64,000 nucleotides of DNA from NCBI RefSeq assembly GCF_019890675.1, contig NZ_JAIOAA010000002.1:496001-560000 (forward strand), in the 5' to 3' direction. The notes below the pieces were generated by a model. That model did not search any database. It was not told where the DNA came from and saw nothing but the letters and a program-made list of their open reading frames with translations. Position numbers and translations under genes: made by a program. The DNA comes from Micromonospora sp. PLK6-60 (GTDB taxonomy: Bacteria > Actinomycetota > Actinomycetes > Mycobacteriales > Micromonosporaceae). Positions 37,796-44,936 of this stretch are shown piece after piece; the stretch's first letter is position 1; the number at the start of each line of letters is the position of its first letter.

Positions 37796-38370
37796 TGATG
37801 TTCGAACGGTTCACCGACCGGGCCCGCACGGTCGTCAAGCGGGCGCTCGACGAGGCCCGGGCCGAGGGGCGGCACCCGGTCGGCACGGAACACCTGCTGC
37901 TCGGCGTCCTCGCCGACCCCGACGCCCTCGCCACCCGGCTGCTCGCCGAGTCCGGGGTGGGCGCGGACGACCTGCGCGCCCGGATCCGCCGACACACCGG
38001 CAACGGCGGCCTGGCCGAGGCGGACGCCGCGGCGCTGCGGGAGATCGGCATCGACCTGGCCGCCATCGTGGCCCGGATCGAGGAGTCCTTCGGCCCGGAC
38101 GCGCTGCGCGAGGCGGCGCCCCCGCCGCGCCGCCGCTGGGGCCGCCGCCCGCACCTGGGCGGCCCGTTCTCGCCCCGCTCGAAGAAGGCGCTGGAGCTGT
38201 CGCTGCGCGAGGCGATCCGGCTGCGCCACCGGCACATCGGCACCGAACATATCCTGCTCGGGCTGCTCCGGGAGGGCGGCGGCCTCGGCGCGCTGGTGCT
38301 CACCGAGGCCGGGGTGGACCTGGCCGACCTGCGCCGCCGGGTAGAGGAGGCGCTGCGTACGGCGGCCTGA
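37795..38370 (+). CDS. Clp N-terminal-domain protein (no ATPase)
   Basis: 191 aa; ATG 37795 (ATG 37798 equally possible), coupled to the HTH gene by TGATG. Two Clp-N repeats: MFERFTDRARTVVKRALDEARAEGRHPVGTEHLLLGVL, and after a basic PRRRWGRRPH linker, FSPRSKKALELSLREAIRLRHRHIGTEHILLGLLREGGG. ClpA/ClpC N-domains recognise substrates or adaptors; without AAA domains this could be a free adaptor or decoy for ClpC, or a substrate-binding stress protein. ClpC itself is not here. Confidence 0.9.
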   Translation: MMFERFTDRARTVVKRALDEARAEGRHPVGTEHLLLGVLADPDALATRLLAESGVGADDLRARIRRHTGNGGLAEADAAALREIGIDLAAIVARIEESFGPDALREAAPPPRRRWGRRPHLGGPFSPRSKKALELSLREAIRLRHRHIGTEHILLGLLREGGGLGALVLTEAGVDLADLRRRVEEALRTAA

Positions 38371-38494
38371 GCCGCCACCGGCGGAAGCCGCGCCGGCCGT
38401 CCGGCCGGCGCGGCGCGGTAAACCTCTTTGCGGCACACGCAACGTCCCGCCCTGTCGGGTCGCTGGCCGGCCCGATCTGCTGCACACTTGCGCC

Positions 38495-39502
38495 GTGGAT
38501 GGTGGAGATGGCAAGCGTCCGGTGACCGCGGACAACCCCGCGCCGCGTTCCGCGGTGGTGGTCAACCCCGCGAAGGTGACCGATCTCGACGAGTTCCGGC
38601 GCACCGTGAACGACGCCCTCGGCGCGGCCGGCTGGCCCGAGCCGGTGTGGCACGAGACCACCGTCGAGGACCCCGGCCGGGGCCAGACCGAGGAGGCCGT
38701 CCGGGCCGGCGCCGAGGTCGTCTTCGCCTGCGGCGGCGACGGCACGGTGATGGCCTGCGTCACGGCGCTCGCCGGCACCGACACCGCCCTCGCGGTCCTG
38801 CCGCAGGGCACCGGCAACCTGCTCGCCGCCAACCTGGGGCTCTCCAACGACCTGGCCGCCGGCCTCCAGGTCGCCGTCGAACGCGGGATGCGCCGCCTCG
38901 ACGTCGGCGTGGTCGACGACCAGTGCTTCGCGGTGATGGCCGGGATGGGCTTCGACGCCCAGATGCTCGACTCCACCTCCGAGACGACCAAGAAGCGGAT
39001 CGGCTGGCCGGCGTACGTCGTCGGGGCCGCGAAGCACCTGCGGGACCGGCCGATGCGGGTCTCCATCCGGATCGACGGCGAGCCGCCGGTGCGGCGCCGG
39101 GCCCGGTCGGTCCTGGTCGCCAACGTCGGCCGGCTCCAGGGCGGGGTACGCCTGCTCACCGACGCCGAGCCCGACGACGGCTGGCTCGACGTCGCGGTGC
39201 TCACCCCCCGCCGGGTGCGGCACTGGCTGAGGATGGGCTGGGCGCTGGTGCGCCGCCGCGGCAGCGTGCCCGGAATGGAGGTGTTCCGGGCCCGCAAGGT
39301 CGAGATCGCCAGCAACCGGGCCCAGCCCCGGCAGCTCGACGGCGACCTGATCGAGCCGGGCCGCTCGCTGCGGGCCGAGATCCGGCCGCAGTCGCTGTGG
39401 CTGTGCGTGCCCCGGCCCGAGCAGCACCCCGACCTGGCGGTGGACGCCGACGCGGTCGGCGAGCGCGGTGAGCGGCTCGTCAAGAAGGCCCGCCGTGAGT
39501 AG
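38495..39502 (+). CDS. Diacylglycerol/lipid kinase family protein
   Basis: 335 aa, GTG start. SAVVVNPAKVTDLDEF, VVFACGGDGTVMACVTAL (GGDGT nucleotide-binding motif, about residue 87), AVLPQGTGNLLAANLGL (PxGTxN) and a C-terminal REQLDGD-like EIASNRAQPRQLDGDLI are the DAGK/sphingosine-kinase blocks. It should phosphorylate a lipid such as diacylglycerol with ATP. It overlaps the downstream YihY gene by 8 bp; with it and the PAP2 protein it makes a membrane-lipid phosphate cluster. Confidence 0.9.
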   Translation: MDGGDGKRPVTADNPAPRSAVVVNPAKVTDLDEFRRTVNDALGAAGWPEPVWHETTVEDPGRGQTEEAVRAGAEVVFACGGDGTVMACVTALAGTDTALAVLPQGTGNLLAANLGLSNDLAAGLQVAVERGMRRLDVGVVDDQCFAVMAGMGFDAQMLDSTSETTKKRIGWPAYVVGAAKHLRDRPMRVSIRIDGEPPVRRRARSVLVANVGRLQGGVRLLTDAEPDDGWLDVAVLTPRRVRHWLRMGWALVRRRGSVPGMEVFRARKVEIASNRAQPRQLDGDLIEPGRSLRAEIRPQSLWLCVPRPEQHPDLAVDADAVGERGERLVKKARRE

Positions 39503-40496
39503 CACCAGGCTGGTCCCCGAGACCCGGCTGATGGCCCGGGAGGAGCTCTCCGCCGACGACGCCTGGCACACACTGCGCCGCCACGGCGGCTGGCACCTGC
39601 TGCGGGACGCGTTCATCCGGTTCCGCTACGGCGACGGGTTCAGCCACTCCCGGGCGTTCGCCCTCCAGCTCTGCCTCGCCGTGGTGCCATTCATGATCGC
39701 GCTCACCGGTCTGATCAGTGAGATGGGCGTGGAGGAGGGCGGCCAGGTGGTCGCCGACACCGTCCTGGCGCTCACCCCCGGCCAGAGCGAGCAGATGGTG
39801 CACGAGCTGCTCGGCGACACCGAGCGGATCGAGCGCGCCGGTGAGCTGGCGCTGACCCTCGGTCTGATCACCGGGCTGGTCGCGCTGACCACCACGATGG
39901 CCCAGATCGAGCGGGGCGCGAACCGGATCTACGGCGTCGAGCGGGACCGGCCCGCCCTCGCCAAGTACCTGCGGGCCGCGGTGCTCGCGGTCGTCGCCGG
40001 CCTGCCCGCCCTGGTGGGCTTCCTGATCCTGGTCGGCGGCCGGGCGATGGGCGACTCGGTGCAGCGGCACTACGAGTGGGGCGAGTTCGCCAACGACACC
40101 TGGAACGTGATCCGCTGGCCGCTGAGCCTCGGGCTGACCGTGCTCGCGGTGGCGGTGCTGTTCCGGCACGCGCCCCGGCGCCGGCAGCCCGGCCTGTCCT
40201 GGCTGTTCTTCGGCGCCGGCATCGCCACCGTGCTGTGGTGGATGGCCAGCCTGATGCTCGCCGCGTACGTGAAGTACGGCGGCGGGTTCGGGCAGACCTA
40301 CGGCGCGCTCGCCGGCATCATGGCGCTGCTGCTGTGGGCCAACCTCACCGGCATGGCGCTCTTCGGCGGGCTGGCCTTCGCCGCCCAGCTGGAGGCGATG
40401 CGGATCGGCGTCGAGGAGCCGGCCCAGCCGGACCTGTGGCAGCCGGAGGCCCGACAGGGCGAAATCATGGACACCGGCGAGATGACCGCCCTCTGA
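39495..40496 (+). CDS. YihY/BrkB-type inner membrane protein
   Basis: 333 aa from GTG 39495, overlapping the kinase stop. Six hydrophobic segments: FALQLCLAVVPFMIALTGLI, LGLITGLVALTTTM, AAVLAVVAGLPALVGFLILVGG, WPLSLGLTVLAVAVLF, WLFFGAGIATVLWWMASLMLAAYV and ALAGIMALLLWANLTGMALFGGLAF; the last with YGALAGIMALLLWANLT is the YihY signature. Function uncertain in the family (transport or envelope role). Confidence 0.9.
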   Translation: MSSTRLVPETRLMAREELSADDAWHTLRRHGGWHLLRDAFIRFRYGDGFSHSRAFALQLCLAVVPFMIALTGLISEMGVEEGGQVVADTVLALTPGQSEQMVHELLGDTERIERAGELALTLGLITGLVALTTTMAQIERGANRIYGVERDRPALAKYLRAAVLAVVAGLPALVGFLILVGGRAMGDSVQRHYEWGEFANDTWNVIRWPLSLGLTVLAVAVLFRHAPRRRQPGLSWLFFGAGIATVLWWMASLMLAAYVKYGGGFGQTYGALAGIMALLLWANLTGMALFGGLAFAAQLEAMRIGVEEPAQPDLWQPEARQGEIMDTGEMTAL

Positions 40497-40574
40497 CCGC
40501 CGCCCCCGGTGTACGCGGAGCGCGAACGGGGTACCTCGCGGCTCGCCAGGTTGTGGCACTACAGGAGGTGCGGC

Positions 40575-42065
40575 GTGACCGCGGTCAAGGAGTCCGGGCG
40601 GCGACCGCTCGAGCATTTCGCCGGGCGCAGCGTCGCCGGGCTGGTCGGCATCGCCGCCGCCGGGGTGGGCTTCGGCCTGCTGCTGATGCTGGTCCGGGTC
40701 AAGTGGGGCCCGCTCTACGACGTGGACCACGGGATCGCGGAGTGGTTCAACGGCCTCGTCGCGCCGCACGGCGCCCTGGTCACCGTGCTCCAGGCGATCA
40801 CCGACCTGGGCGGGCGGCCGGTGATGATCTGGCTGATCACCATCGCCGTGGTCGGCCTGCTGATCCGCCGGCAGCCCCGGCTCGCGGTCTATCTGATCAT
40901 CACCGGGGTCGGCGGGCTGATCCTCGACCCGTCGCTGAAGACCCTGGTGGGCCGGCTGCGCCCGGTGGTGGACGTGCCGCTGTCCGGCTACGCCGGCAAC
41001 AGCTTCCCGTCCGGGCACGCGCTCGGCTCGTTCGTCGCGTACGGGGCGCTGCTGCTGGTCTTCCTGCCCGCGATGGCGCCGCGCTGGCGCAAGCCGGCCA
41101 TCGCGCTGGTGGGTCTGGTGGTGTTCCTGATCGGGCTGACCCGCATCGCGCTCGGCGTGCACTTCGTCTCCGACGTGCTCGCCGGCTGGCTGCTCGGCGC
41201 GTTCTGGCTCGCCGTCTCCGCGTACGCCTTCCGGCTGTGGCGGCGCGAGCGCGGCCGGCCGGTGCCGCCGATCACCGAGGGCCTGGAGCCGGAGGCCGGG
41301 CACGAGATCAGCCCGGCCCCCGACGAGGAGCGCGTGCTGGCGCACCCGCGCTCCGCCGTCGCCGAGCTGGTGGTCGGCTGGGTGCTGGTCTTCGGCGCGC
41401 TCTACGGCTTCGGCATGCTGGTCAGCTACCACGCCGGGGGCACCTTCTTCGACACCCTGGACACCGAGGTGCCGCGCTGGTTCGCCGAGCGGCACACCGA
41501 CGCGCTGACCAACCTGAGCTGGTGGTGGAGCAAGTTCGGCGACACCCACGCGATCATGCTGGTCTCGCTGGTCTTCTGCCCGGTGGTGCTGGCGATCTGG
41601 CGGCGCTGGCGGCCGGTGCTCTTCGTGGTGCTGGCGATGTTCGGTGAGCTGAGCCTCTTCCTCGCCTCGGCCCGGGTGGTGGACCGGCCGCGCCCGCCGG
41701 TGGACAACCTGGACGGGCAGATGCCCACCTCGTCGTTCCCGTCCGGGCACATCGCGGCCACCATCTGCCTCTGGACGGCGATGGCGATCATCGTCTTCCC
41801 CCGGACCGACCGCTGGTGGCGGTGGCTCTTTGTGGCGATGGCGGTGATCATGCCGGTGGGCGTGGCCGTCTCCCGGATGTACCGGGGCATGCACCACCCG
41901 ACTGACTTCATGGGCGCGATCCTGCTCAGCGCGCTCTGGCTGGGGCTGCTCTACTGGGTGGTCCGGCCGAACGCCGACGTCTACGAGGGCAACCAGCCGA
42001 GCATCGAGTCGGAGGACGTGCACACCCTCGACGACGAGCTGGCCAAGGCCGCCCGGCCGGACTGA
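40575..42065 (+). CDS. Fused double PAP2-superfamily phosphatase
   Basis: 496 aa from GTG 40575 (AGGAGG upstream). Two membrane-bound PAP2 units. Unit 1 (about 20-230): KTLVGRLRP, NSFPSGHALGSF, LTRIALGVHFVSDVLAG. Unit 2 (about 260-475): ASARVVDRPRPP, SSFPSGHIAATI, VSRMYRGMHHPTDFMGA. Both keep PSGH and the R-x5-H-x3-D; unit 2 lacks the usual leading Lys of KxxxxxxRP. Dephosphorylates lipid phosphates such as phosphatidate or undecaprenyl diphosphate; opposite in effect to the diacylglycerol-kinase-like gene two genes upstream. Confidence 0.9.
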   Translation: MTAVKESGRRPLEHFAGRSVAGLVGIAAAGVGFGLLLMLVRVKWGPLYDVDHGIAEWFNGLVAPHGALVTVLQAITDLGGRPVMIWLITIAVVGLLIRRQPRLAVYLIITGVGGLILDPSLKTLVGRLRPVVDVPLSGYAGNSFPSGHALGSFVAYGALLLVFLPAMAPRWRKPAIALVGLVVFLIGLTRIALGVHFVSDVLAGWLLGAFWLAVSAYAFRLWRRERGRPVPPITEGLEPEAGHEISPAPDEERVLAHPRSAVAELVVGWVLVFGALYGFGMLVSYHAGGTFFDTLDTEVPRWFAERHTDALTNLSWWWSKFGDTHAIMLVSLVFCPVVLAIWRRWRPVLFVVLAMFGELSLFLASARVVDRPRPPVDNLDGQMPTSSFPSGHIAATICLWTAMAIIVFPRTDRWWRWLFVAMAVIMPVGVAVSRMYRGMHHPTDFMGAILLSALWLGLLYWVVRPNADVYEGNQPSIESEDVHTLDDELAKAARPD

Positions 42066-42068
42066 CCC

Positions 42069-42869
42069 GTGCTGCGGGTGATGACCTGGAACATCCGGAC
42101 CGGTGGCCGGGACCGGGGCGGCGCCGACCGCCTCGACCGGGTGGTCCGGGTCGTCGCCGCCGCCCGCCCGGACGTGCTCGCCCTGCAGGAGTTGCGCGAC
42201 TTCGACCGGGGCGGCCTGCTGGCCGAGGTCGCGGGCCGGCTGGGGCTGCGCCCCCACCTGGCCCGCTCCTGGTTCGGGCAGCCCGTCGCGGTGCTGGTCC
42301 GCCCGCCGCTGCGGGTGCTGCACGCCGGCCGGGTGCGCCGGCCGTTCCACCACGCCGCCGCCCGAGTCACGGTGGCCACCGACGCCGGGCCGCTTACCGT
42401 GTTCAGCACCCACCTCAATCCGTACGCCGGTGGCGCCCGGCGTGCCGAGGCGGACTGGCTGGCCGCCGCGGTCCGCCGGGCCGGCCCGCTGGCCCTGCTG
42501 GCCGGTGACCTGAACACGCTGGAGCCGGCGGTGGACCACACCGAACGGTTGGCCCGCCTGCCGGAGCACTACCGGCGCCGGCACCTGCGCCGCGACCGTC
42601 GTACGGTCGACACCCGCGCGGTGGCCCGGCTGCTCGCCGCCGGCCTGGTCGACCTCTGGGCGGCCGGCGGTGCCCCGGCGGCCGACGGGCTGACCGTGCC
42701 AACCCGGCACGGCGGGGCCGAGTTCTCCGGGATGCGCCTGGACTACCTGCTGGGCAGCGCGGCCGTCGCCGGGGTCGCCCGCGACTGCCGGGTGTTGCGC
42801 GACGACGAGACCGACCACGCCTCCGACCACTATCCGCTGCTGGTGGAGCTGGCGCTCGACCCGGCCTGA
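42069..42869 (+). CDS. Endonuclease/exonuclease/phosphatase (EEP) family hydrolase
   Basis: 266 aa, GTG start 3 bp after the PAP2 stop. LRVMTWNIRTGG, DVLALQELRDFDRGG (catalytic Glu in QE), TVFSTHLNPY, LLAGDLNTLE and a C-terminal SDHYPLLVEL are the EEP metal and active-site motifs. Could cut a phosphodiester of lipids, nucleic acids or sphingomyelin type; position at the end of a lipid-phosphate cluster favours lipid-related substrates. No signal peptide. Confidence 0.9.
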   Translation: MLRVMTWNIRTGGRDRGGADRLDRVVRVVAAARPDVLALQELRDFDRGGLLAEVAGRLGLRPHLARSWFGQPVAVLVRPPLRVLHAGRVRRPFHHAAARVTVATDAGPLTVFSTHLNPYAGGARRAEADWLAAAVRRAGPLALLAGDLNTLEPAVDHTERLARLPEHYRRRHLRRDRRTVDTRAVARLLAAGLVDLWAAGGAPAADGLTVPTRHGGAEFSGMRLDYLLGSAAVAGVARDCRVLRDDETDHASDHYPLLVELALDPA

Positions 42870-42883
42870 CGAGCCGCCGTCCG

Positions 42884-42951
42884 GCGTGCCGCGCTGCCCG
42901 GGCGTGCCGCGCTGCCCGGGCGTGCCGCGCTGCCCGGGCGTGCCGCGCGGG
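42884..42951. repeat. 18-bp tandem repeat
   Basis: GCGTGCCGCGCTGCCCGG three times (42884, 42902, 42920), then a partial unit. Intergenic, directly after the EEP gene. Confidence 0.9.
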
Positions 42952-42973
42952 ACCGGCCGGGTGGTCTTTCGCG

Positions 42974-43015
42974 TTGATACCTCTGAGGTATAAAAATGAC
43001 TCTGAGGTATCACGC
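42974..43015. repeat. Intergenic palindrome, family C copy 2
   Basis: TTGATACCTC / GAGGTAT and a further GACTCTGAGGTATCA around AAAAA. Shares GACTCTGAGGTAT and CACGCTCG with the palindrome at 30720. Between convergent genes. Confidence 0.7.
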
Positions 43016-43067
43016 TCGTGAGGGTGCCAGGCTCCCGGCACGTCACCCTGAGTGAGATGGGTGACCG

Positions 43068-43703
43068 CTACGCCAGGTCCGACCCGACGATCAGCACGAA
43101 GATCACGATGACGAGCTCGTTGACGATCCAGGAGTTGGCGTTCGCCCAGTCGCGCAGCCGCGGCAGCGCCCGGGTGGCCCGGTCGCCGAACACCAGCAGC
43201 GCCAGCAGCGGCAGCGCCAGCAGCAGCATGGTCAGCACCACGAACGGCAGCAGGTGCGGCCACGGCTTGTCGTGCCCGGCGAGGCTGCCCGCCACGCTGG
43301 CCATGGTGACCTCGTCGCTGGGCATGGCGAAGAAGAGCAGCGCCCCGAGGCCGAACGCGAAGGCCGGGCGGGGATCCTCCAGTTTGACCATCCACGACGG
43401 CGGCTGGGTGCGCTTGCGCCTCAGGAAGACGATCACCATCAGCACGATCAGCAGGGCCAGCACGATCCAGTCGATGAGGTGCCGGCTGCCGCTGTCCCTG
43501 GTCCCGTTGGCGGCCCCGTGCCGCACCGCGCGGAACACCACGTACCAGACGGTGACGGCGACCAGGGTGCCCAGCGCCGCGCCGATCAGGTACGCGACCG
43601 AGCTGCGGCGCGGGTCCCTGCTCGCGGCCAGGAAGATCGCGCTGATCAGCTGCGGGCCGGCGACCATCACGAAGGCCAGCGGCAGGACGGTCAGCAGGTT
43701 CAC
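43068..43703 (-). CDS. GAP family (LysE-like) membrane protein
   Basis: 211 aa, GTG start. Six hydrophobic segments with GPQLISAIFLAASRDPRRSSVAYLIGAALGTLVAV near the N-terminus, IDWIVLALLIVLMVIVFL in the middle, then FAFGLGALLFFAMPSDEVTMASVAGSLAG, PFVVLTMLLLALPLLALLV and a last helix. The layout and N-terminus match the actinobacterial GAP/Sap family thought to export small molecules or glycolipids. Start chosen because it opens directly with the first helix. Confidence 0.8.
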   Translation of the reverse strand: MNLLTVLPLAFVMVAGPQLISAIFLAASRDPRRSSVAYLIGAALGTLVAVTVWYVVFRAVRHGAANGTRDSGSRHLIDWIVLALLIVLMVIVFLRRKRTQPPSWMVKLEDPRPAFAFGLGALLFFAMPSDEVTMASVAGSLAGHDKPWPHLLPFVVLTMLLLALPLLALLVFGDRATRALPRLRDWANANSWIVNELVIVIFVLIVGSDLA

Positions 43704-43744
43704 GGCCTCATTCTGTTGCCGTCGGCACGGCGGCGGGCCGGCTT

Positions 43745-43864
43745 CTACAGAACCAGGTTCAGCAGCACGGTCAGCACGACCGAGGCGAGGATCGAGAAGA
43801 GGATCATCAGCAGGCAGCCGAGGCCACCGCCGAGCGGCCGGATCTCCGTGTTGCCGATGCGCAT
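43745..43864 (-). CDS. Small one-helix membrane protein
   Basis: 39 aa: MRIGNTEIRPLGGGLGCLL followed by a hydrophobic helix to the end (MILFSILASVVLTVLLNLVL). GAGGTGA lies five bases before the ATG. It lies 19 bp after the LLM oxidoreductase gene on the same strand. Short but with good ribosome binding site and very high third-position GC; function unknown. Confidence 0.65.
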   Translation of the reverse strand: MRIGNTEIRPLGGGLGCLLMILFSILASVVLTVLLNLVL

Positions 43865-43883
43865 CGATGTCACCTCGTCGGGG

Positions 43884-44846
43884 TCACAGCTCGCGCAGCC
43901 GGGGGAGCAGCTGCTCCTGCGCCCAGTCCAGGAACATCGGCTGGGTGTCCCCGCCGACCTGGACGACCGCCACGTGGGTGAAGCCGGCGTCGACGAACTT
44001 CTTGACCGCTGCCACGTGCCGGTCCACGTCCGGGCCGCAGGGGACGCCGTCGGCCACGTCGTCCTCCCGGACGAACTGGGTGGCGGCGGCGAAGGCTTCC
44101 GGGTCGGGCAGGTCGGCGTTGACCTTCCAGCCCATCCCGAACCAGCGGAACTGGTCGTGCGCGATCTTGCGGCACTCCGCCTCGTCCGGCCCGTAGCAGA
44201 TGGCCACCTGCCCGTAGCGGGGACGGCCCGCCCCACCGGCCTCCTCGTACATCTCCACCAGGTGCGGCAGCGGGTCGGTGGCGATCAGCGCGTCGCCGTA
44301 GTCGGCGGCCAGGGTGGCCGACTGCCGGCCGGAGGCGGCCACCGCCATCGGCACCGGCCGCTCCGGACGGTCCCAGAGGTACGCGTCGGGCACGTCGAAG
44401 TGGTTGCCGGAGAAGGTGAGCGTCTCGCCGTTGAGCAATGGCCGGATGATCTGCAGGGCCTCCTCGAACATCTCGTGCCGCTGCTGCACGTGCGGCCAGC
44501 CGCCGACCACGTGCTCGTTGAGGTTCTCGCCGGCGCCCAGCCCGAGGGTGAACCGACCGTCCGAGAGCAGCCCGACGGTGCTCGCCTTCTGCGCCACCAC
44601 CGCCGGGTGGTAACGGCGGATCGGGCAGGTCACGAAGGAGAGCAGCTCGGCCCGGTTGGTGGCGTGCGCGACCGCGCCGAGCACCGACCAGGCGTACGGG
44701 GAGTGGCCCTGGGACTCCAGCCAGGGGTAGTAGTGGTCGGACATCACCAGGTGGTCGAAGCCGGCCGCCTCGGCGCGTACCGCGTAGTCGACCAGTTCCT
44801 TCGGCCCGGCCTGCTCGCACATCAGGGTGTATCCGAAGTTGACCAT
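43884..44846 (-). CDS. LLM class F420-dependent oxidoreductase
   Basis: 320 aa. FGYTLMCEQAGPKELVDYAVRAEAAGFDHLVMSDHYYPWLESQGHSPYAWSVLGAVAHAT is the start of the F420-dependent glucose-6-phosphate dehydrogenase-like family; RFTLGLGAGENLNEHVVGGWP and a C-terminal HVAVVQVGGDTQPMFLDW confirm the TIGR03557-type subgroup. A TIM barrel using F420, reducing or oxidising an unknown substrate. Consistent with an F420-producing actinomycete. Confidence 0.9.
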   Translation of the reverse strand: MVNFGYTLMCEQAGPKELVDYAVRAEAAGFDHLVMSDHYYPWLESQGHSPYAWSVLGAVAHATNRAELLSFVTCPIRRYHPAVVAQKASTVGLLSDGRFTLGLGAGENLNEHVVGGWPHVQQRHEMFEEALQIIRPLLNGETLTFSGNHFDVPDAYLWDRPERPVPMAVAASGRQSATLAADYGDALIATDPLPHLVEMYEEAGGAGRPRYGQVAICYGPDEAECRKIAHDQFRWFGMGWKVNADLPDPEAFAAATQFVREDDVADGVPCGPDVDRHVAAVKKFVDAGFTHVAVVQVGGDTQPMFLDWAQEQLLPRLREL

Positions 44847-44936
44847 CGTGCTCTCCTTCCGGGCGGATCGTCACCGGATACCCCGTCGCGCGTCGATCAA
44901 CCCTGGAGTCCGTCCGGCCACGGTGGCCGCTGACGA

